Positions 60,066-64,000 of a DNA stretch of 64,000 bases are shown here, in pieces. The notes under the pieces were generated by a model. The model made no database searches, had not been told where the DNA came from, and was given only the letters and a program-made list of their open reading frames with translations. Positions within the stretch are counted from its first letter, which is position 1; every line of letters begins with the position of its first letter. Made by a program: the position numbers and the translations under genes. This DNA comes from Bradyrhizobium sp. CB82 (lineage in GTDB: Bacteria > Pseudomonadota > Alphaproteobacteria > Rhizobiales > Xanthobacteraceae), in the NCBI RefSeq assembly GCF_029714405.1, contig NZ_CP121650.1, positions 6,205,001-6,269,000 on the forward strand. Direction: 5' to 3'.

Positions 60066-61778
60066 ATGAACAGACATTCTATTACATATGCCACGTTGTT
60101 TGGCCTGGGCTGCACGCTCGCAGCATCAGGCCATGCGCAAGAAGTCAAGGAGCAGGATCAGTGGTCGCCTCCGCGCGAGGCGAAGATTTCTCCAGTCACT
60201 CAAGAGCAGCTCAATGCAGCAGACAAGAATGCAACGAACTTTCTGCTGACCAACGTCAATTACGCTCAGACGCGCTTTCACCCTGCAAAGCAGATCAACC
60301 GCGACAATGTGAAAAACCTGCGCGTCGCCTGGATCTTCCAGACGGAGGTCAAGGAATCCCTGGAAACGTCGCCCATTGTGATCGATGGCGTGATGTACGT
60401 GACAACATCGTTCAGCCATGTCTATGCGATCGACGCCAAGACGGGCGAACAGCTCTGGCACTATAATCACAAGATGGGGCCCGTAACGACCTACTGCTGC
60501 GGTCCCAATAATCGCGGTGTCCAGGTCCTCGGTGACAAGGTTTATCTCGCCACGCTGGACTCCAAGCTGGTGGCATTGAATGCAAGGACTGGCGATGTCG
60601 TCTGGAGCACCGATATCGCCGATCCCGAGCTCGGCTACAGCGAGACGATGGCTCCGACGGTCATCAAGGACAAGGTCTTGATCGGCACCAACGGCGGCGA
60701 GTACGGCATCCGCGGCTTTGTCAGGGCCTATGATGCGAAGACCGGCAAGCAGGTCTGGAATTTCGATACCATCCCGGAAAATACCGTCGGCGTCTGGGCA
60801 ACCAAGGACGCCACGGGGCGGGACATGCATCGGGACATCCAGGCCGAAAAGGACCAGCTCGCCAAGATCGGTGACCCCTACCAGAAGCTGGGCGGCGGCG
60901 TCTGGCAAAATCCCGCTGTCGATCTCGCCACCAACCGGATCTACTTCGTGGTCGGCAATCCATCTCCCGACCTCGACGGCACGCCGCGCCCCGGCGACAA
61001 CCTCTACACCGACTCGCTGGTATCGCTTGACCTGGATACCGGAAAATTGGCCTGCTACTTTCAGTACATTGCCCACGACGTCTGGGATCTCGATGCCGCG
61101 AGCCCGCCGGTTCTGGTGGATGTGAAGGACAAGAACGGCAGGACCATTCCGGGCGTGATCCATGCCGGCAAGACCGGTCACATCTATGTTCACGACCGGA
61201 AAGACTGCAGCATGATCCGGTTCTCCGAGGCGATGGTGCCGCAGGAGAACATGTGGACCTTGCCGACCAAGGAAGGCGCGCGCATGCTTCCAGGGGCAAA
61301 TGGCGGCGTCGAATGGTCGCCGATTGCCACGGACCCCGGACAGGAGCTGGCCTACGCCATCAATCTGCATCAACCCATGCACTACCGGGTCGAGAACTCG
61401 CCCTATCCAAACGGCAAGCTCTGGCTTGGTGGCGCGTTCACCGCCATTCCGGGTGAGAGACAGTCGGGAAACATCACCGCCGTCAACTACAACACCGGCA
61501 AGATCAGATGGAAGGTGAACACGCCAGAGCCGATGATCGGCGGCATTCTCGCCACCGCGGGCGGTCTGGTCTTTGCTGGCGAAGGCAACGGTAAGTTCGC
61601 GGCCTACAACTCGTCCAACGGCAAGGAATTGTGGAGCTTCCGCGCCGGTGCGGGCGTCAATGCACCGCCGTCCAGCTATTCGGTGGGCGGCAAGCAATAT
61701 ATCGTGGTCGGCGCCGGGGGTAACACCCAGGTGAACTTCAGGCGCGGCAACAACATCATCGCCTTCACGCTCGAATGA
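60066..61778 (+). CDS. PQQ-dependent alcohol/methanol-type dehydrogenase
   Basis: A 570-aa periplasmic quinoprotein with an eight-bladed propeller. The signal peptide ends ASGHA. The adjacent-Cys disulfide of the family is Cys144-Cys145 (TYCCGPNN). W-motif repeats such as [14 protein letters not shown] and [15 protein letters not shown] are evident. At the metal site the catalytic Asp341 is followed by Asp343 ([10 protein letters not shown]). The second Asp two residues on is the mark of lanthanide-dependent enzymes (XoxF/PedH) where calcium enzymes have Ala or Ser. The electron acceptor is likely the dihaem cytochrome encoded 70 bp downstream. Substrate not determined. Confidence 0.9.
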   Translation: MNRHSITYATLFGLGCTLAASGHAQEVKEQDQWSPPREAKISPVTQEQLNAADKNATNFLLTNVNYAQTRFHPAKQINRDNVKNLRVAWIFQTEVKESLETSPIVIDGVMYVTTSFSHVYAIDAKTGEQLWHYNHKMGPVTTYCCGPNNRGVQVLGDKVYLATLDSKLVALNARTGDVVWSTDIADPELGYSETMAPTVIKDKVLIGTNGGEYGIRGFVRAYDAKTGKQVWNFDTIPENTVGVWATKDATGRDMHRDIQAEKDQLAKIGDPYQKLGGGVWQNPAVDLATNRIYFVVGNPSPDLDGTPRPGDNLYTDSLVSLDLDTGKLACYFQYIAHDVWDLDAASPPVLVDVKDKNGRTIPGVIHAGKTGHIYVHDRKDCSMIRFSEAMVPQENMWTLPTKEGARMLPGANGGVEWSPIATDPGQELAYAINLHQPMHYRVENSPYPNGKLWLGGAFTAIPGERQSGNITAVNYNTGKIRWKVNTPEPMIGGILATAGGLVFAGEGNGKFAAYNSSNGKELWSFRAGAGVNAPPSSYSVGGKQYIVVGAGGNTQVNFRRGNNIIAFTLE

Positions 61779-61848
61779 GCGAACTTGCATCACGTGCGAT
61801 CACTCAAGCGGGGCCGGTTGCGGCCCCGCTTCTGTTAATCTCGCCGGA

Positions 61849-62439
61849 ATGAACTCCATGGTCGGCAATTTGAGCTGGGTGATTTCGGGCGGGATGATCC
61901 TCGGGGCATTGTTGATGGCAGCCCCCACCTTCGCACAAAGCATCGCGGAAAAGGTCGAGGTCTGCGCCGGCTGCCACGGCCAGGACGGCAAGCCGAGCGA
62001 CAAGTCGATTCCCATCATCTGGGGACAGCAAGCCGGCTACATCTACATCCAGCTGCGCGACTTCAAACGCGGGGACCGCAAGAGCGAGATCAAGCAGCCG
62101 ATCGTGTCGTCTCTCGATAAGCAGGACATGCTGGCGATCGCGCAGTATTTCGCGCAAAAGCCGTGGCCTGATCTGGGCCAGCCCCGCGCGCCGAAGCAGG
62201 TGGCCCAGCAGGCGCTCAGCGCCGAGCACTCGGTAGGCTGCACCGGCTGTCATCTCGATCGGTTTCAAGGCAGTGGCACCACACCGCGCCTGGCCGGACA
62301 GAGCAGGGAATACCTCGCCAAGACAATCGCGGATTTCCGCACCCGTGCGCGCGGCAACAATCCTGGCATGACCGATCTGATGCTCGCCACGCCTGTCGAC
62401 GATCTTACGGCGCTCGCGCAATATCTCGCCGGTCTCTAA
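61849..62439 (+). CDS. dihaem cytochrome c (c4-like)
   Basis: A 196-aa exported cytochrome. A hydrophobic signal ending AAPTFA precedes two haem-binding motifs: CAGCH (Cys39-His43) and CTGCH in the second half. Each domain has a Met ligand candidate late in its sequence (for example RARGNNPGMTDLML). The two-domain layout fits cytochrome c4. Position directly after the PQQ dehydrogenase suggests it carries electrons from that enzyme to the oxidase. Confidence 0.88.
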   Translation: MNSMVGNLSWVISGGMILGALLMAAPTFAQSIAEKVEVCAGCHGQDGKPSDKSIPIIWGQQAGYIYIQLRDFKRGDRKSEIKQPIVSSLDKQDMLAIAQYFAQKPWPDLGQPRAPKQVAQQALSAEHSVGCTGCHLDRFQGSGTTPRLAGQSREYLAKTIADFRTRARGNNPGMTDLMLATPVDDLTALAQYLAGL

Positions 62440-62480
62440 AGCGCGACGGTCTTAAAAGTTGAATCGTCATCGCGCTTTAA

Positions 62481-62624
62481 CCTTACTGTGTCACTAAACC
62501 TCATGGTGAGGAGCGCGAAGCGCGTCTCGAACCATGAGGCCCGGCCTGTGGCCCACATCCTTCGAGACGCTTGCTTCGCAAGCTCCTCAGGATGAGGAGT
62601 GAGAGCGTTTATGACGCAGTAAGG
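62481..62624. repeat. MITE-like palindromic repeat, copy 3
   Basis: Nearly identical to 14485-14629, with 10-bp inverted ends AACCTTACTG / CAGTAAGGTT. It lies 40 bp after the cytochrome c gene. Unlike copy 1 it shows no flanking direct repeat. Confidence 0.75.
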
Positions 62625-62632
62625 TTGCTGCG

Positions 62633-62828
62633 GCCCCTCACCCGGATTGCTTCGCATTCCGACCTCTCCCCGCTGGGGAGAGGTGTCCCCATGCGACTGA
62701 TCGTACTTTGCGACTGATCGTACTTAATGTCATCGCTCCTTTAGCTCTTTGTTTGCGCGCGATCTCCGCGCAAACGCGTTCCGCGTTTGTCGTGAGGGAA
62801 AACCGCCGTACACTTTTCCGGATCATGC
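62633..62828. repeat. tandem cluster of two other dispersed repeats
   Basis: First a CCTCACCCGGATTGC...CTCTCCCCGC TGGGGAGAGG hairpin (62636-62685), then the GCGCAAACGCGTTCCGCGTT and GGAAAACCGC...TTTTCCGGATCATGC element (62757-62828) also seen at 17556-17590. No gene in 62440-62850. Confidence 0.55.
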
Positions 62829-62850
62829 GCCAGACCACAACGTGCCCGAG

Positions 62851-63792
62851 CTACGGCCCAGCCAGTCGATCACGCAGCAACGATAGTGAGGTGAGATCCG
62901 CGGCGCGTTTGCCCGCGTTGTCCATGAGCGAGGGATCAGCGCCTCGCGCGAGCAGGAGGCCGGCGATCTCAGCACGCCCACCTTCGGCGGCGATCATGAG
63001 AGCCGTCCGGCCGCGGGCATCGCGATCGTCGACGTGCGCGCCTGACTCCAGCAGATATCTCACAACCTCGACAGCCTCCGTCTCCGGAACTTTTTCATCC
63101 GGACCCGCAGCCCACATCAACAGCGTCAGACCATTCGGATAGCGGGCATTGATATCGATGTTTCGCGAAAGCAAACGCTTCACAATGTCGAGCCGGGCGC
63201 GGGCCGCCGCGTAGACGATTGGCGGTTTCCCGGTGTCGTCGGGCACGCCTTCGTCGGCCCCATTCGCGAGTAGCGTTTCGACGATTGCGTCACTGCCCGC
63301 ATAGGCGGCGGCCGCGACCGGTGAAACGCCGCTGCGTCCGGTGAGCTTGACGTCGGCGCCCCGTTCAACAAGTCGCCGGGCGACCGCGACATGGCCGCGC
63401 TCGGCCGCGAAGTAGAGCGCCGTTGCGCCGGCGAGATTGCGCGCATCAATTGGAGCGCCACGCGCAAGCAAAAGATCGACCATCTCCAGATGCCCAGATC
63501 GCGCGGCGTGGCTGAGCGGGCGGGCTCCAAACCGGTCGCGCGCATCCACTGACGCGCCATGGTCCAGCAGCGCGGTCGCCAGCTCGGCACAATTCTCGTC
63601 CGCTGCTGAGAATAGAAGCAACGATACCTCCATTGCAGTGATCTGAGATTGCGCGGTTTGAAACCGACGGCCGATTTCTTGACACTTTTCCGAGTCGCCG
63701 GCCAGGGCGGCTGACGTAGCGCCAACCACGAGCATTGCAGCCGAGCCTAGAGCTCCAACGTGCCAGGACAAGAGACAACCCTCCCTCGCCAT
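62851..63792 (-). CDS. secreted ankyrin-repeat protein
   Basis: A 313-aa protein. An N-terminal export signal (WHVGALGSAAMLVVGATSAA) precedes about seven ankyrin repeats with the usual G-x-TALMxAA...V-x-LLL-x-x-GA pattern (for example GARPLSHAARSGHLEMVDLL and GRTALMIAAEGGRAEIAGLL). One repeat carries a short insertion around PDEKVPETEAVEV. Ankyrin domains bind other proteins; a periplasmic partner is likely but unknown. I choose the ATG at 63792. Confidence 0.85.
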   Translation of the reverse strand: MAREGCLLSWHVGALGSAAMLVVGATSAALAGDSEKCQEIGRRFQTAQSQITAMEVSLLLFSAADENCAELATALLDHGASVDARDRFGARPLSHAARSGHLEMVDLLLARGAPIDARNLAGATALYFAAERGHVAVARRLVERGADVKLTGRSGVSPVAAAAYAGSDAIVETLLANGADEGVPDDTGKPPIVYAAARARLDIVKRLLSRNIDINARYPNGLTLLMWAAGPDEKVPETEAVEVVRYLLESGAHVDDRDARGRTALMIAAEGGRAEIAGLLLARGADPSLMDNAGKRAADLTSLSLLRDRLAGP

Positions 63793-63823
63793 TTCATGCA
63801 AAATGACACAGCGCGCGGTTGAT

Positions 63824-63875
63824 GCCAAGTCGCCCGGCCAAGTCACCCGGTCAAGTCACCCGGCCAAGTCGCCCG
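63824..63875. repeat. 13-bp tandem repeat, four units
   Basis: Unit GCCAAGTCGCCCG at 63824-63836, then GCCAAGTCACCCG, GTCAAGTCACCCG and GCCAAGTCGCCCG, head to tail with no spacer. The unit length is not a multiple of three. It lies just upstream of the ankyrin gene start. The remaining bases to 64000 show no gene. Confidence 0.85.
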
Positions 63876-64000
63876 GCATCACCAAGGTCGACGCCAATGT
63901 ACCAACCTGCCGAAGCGCGAACATCTGCTTCTGGCAGGTTTGAGACCTCCCCCGGGGTGAGCTGCAAATTCCGAGGCGATCGGCCTTGACGTCGAGCTTG

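Noticed and set aside
60126..61793. A 555-codon open frame on the reverse strand
   Set aside because: Antisense to the intact PQQ dehydrogenase; third-position GC bias opens such mirror frames. No motifs or ribosome binding site.
63824..63875. Considered as a CRISPR array
   Set aside because: Units are 13 bp, contiguous and without spacers; no cas genes in the window.

Overview
The window reads as chromosomal DNA of a Bradyrhizobium-like alphaproteobacterium. The evidence is high GC, an nrtABC plus narK-bjgb-flp-nasC nitrate cluster as known in Bradyrhizobium, small secreted and cytoplasmic proteins typical of that genus (DUF1236, a 55-aa RKEAEEC-type protein), and several families of palindromic dispersed repeats. 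No IS transposase, phage gene, tRNA, rRNA or CRISPR array was seen.

Layout. 1-4.9 kb: a TetR regulator cut by the window edge, a two-subunit ThDP decarboxylase, a cytochrome P450, a K+ channel and ornithine aminotransferase. 5-10.7 kb: a large secreted LTXXQ/Spy-like protein and two c-di-GMP enzymes. 11-16.5 kb: an oxidoreductase / DUF993 aldolase-like / TIM-barrel isomerase operon, a TetR regulator and a VOC protein. 16.6-19.8 kb: two PfkB kinases and a ferredoxin-reductase-like flavoprotein. 20-30 kb: a sugar-acid cluster made of enoyl-CoA hydratase, ilvD/edd-dctPQM, gntR, uronate dehydrogenase, SMP-30 lactonase and aldehyde dehydrogenase. 30-38 kb: an AceE/MdeB-like E1 with a divergent Lrp regulator, a decayed alcohol dehydrogenase, an EamA transporter, an aldo/keto reductase and a metal P-type ATPase. 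38-47.7 kb: assimilatory nitrate reductase, flavoprotein, haemoglobin, NarK and NrtABC. 47.7-64 kb: an intradiol dioxygenase, a serine hydrolase, small secreted proteins, a truncated HWE kinase, CcdA, LysR and XRE regulators, an L,D-transpeptidase, a candidate small RNA, pseudogenes, a PQQ alcohol dehydrogenase with a dihaem cytochrome, and an ankyrin protein.

How the genes work together. The nitrate block imports nitrate (NrtABC, NarK), reduces it (NasC fed by the Flp flavoprotein) and probably removes nitric oxide (Bjgb). Both of its transcription units appear to share one regulatory design: a palindrome about 119 bp upstream of a sigma54-like element, then a leader whose first hairpin and start-codon-proximal hairpin carry A-N-N-G-N-N hexaloops, the signature recognised by NasT-type ANTAR antiterminators. 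The 20-30 kb block looks like a TRAP-fed oxidative uronate/aldarate route in which an IlvD/Edd dehydratase takes the place usually filled by an enolase-superfamily dehydratase. Two inverted copies of a palindromic site in the ilvD-gntR divergent region are the likely GntR operators.

Noncoding sequence is rich in repeats. One MITE-like element sits inside a second palindromic repeat, another repeat marks the broken end of an enoyl-CoA hydratase gene, and a 13-bp unit is tandemly repeated four times near the right edge.
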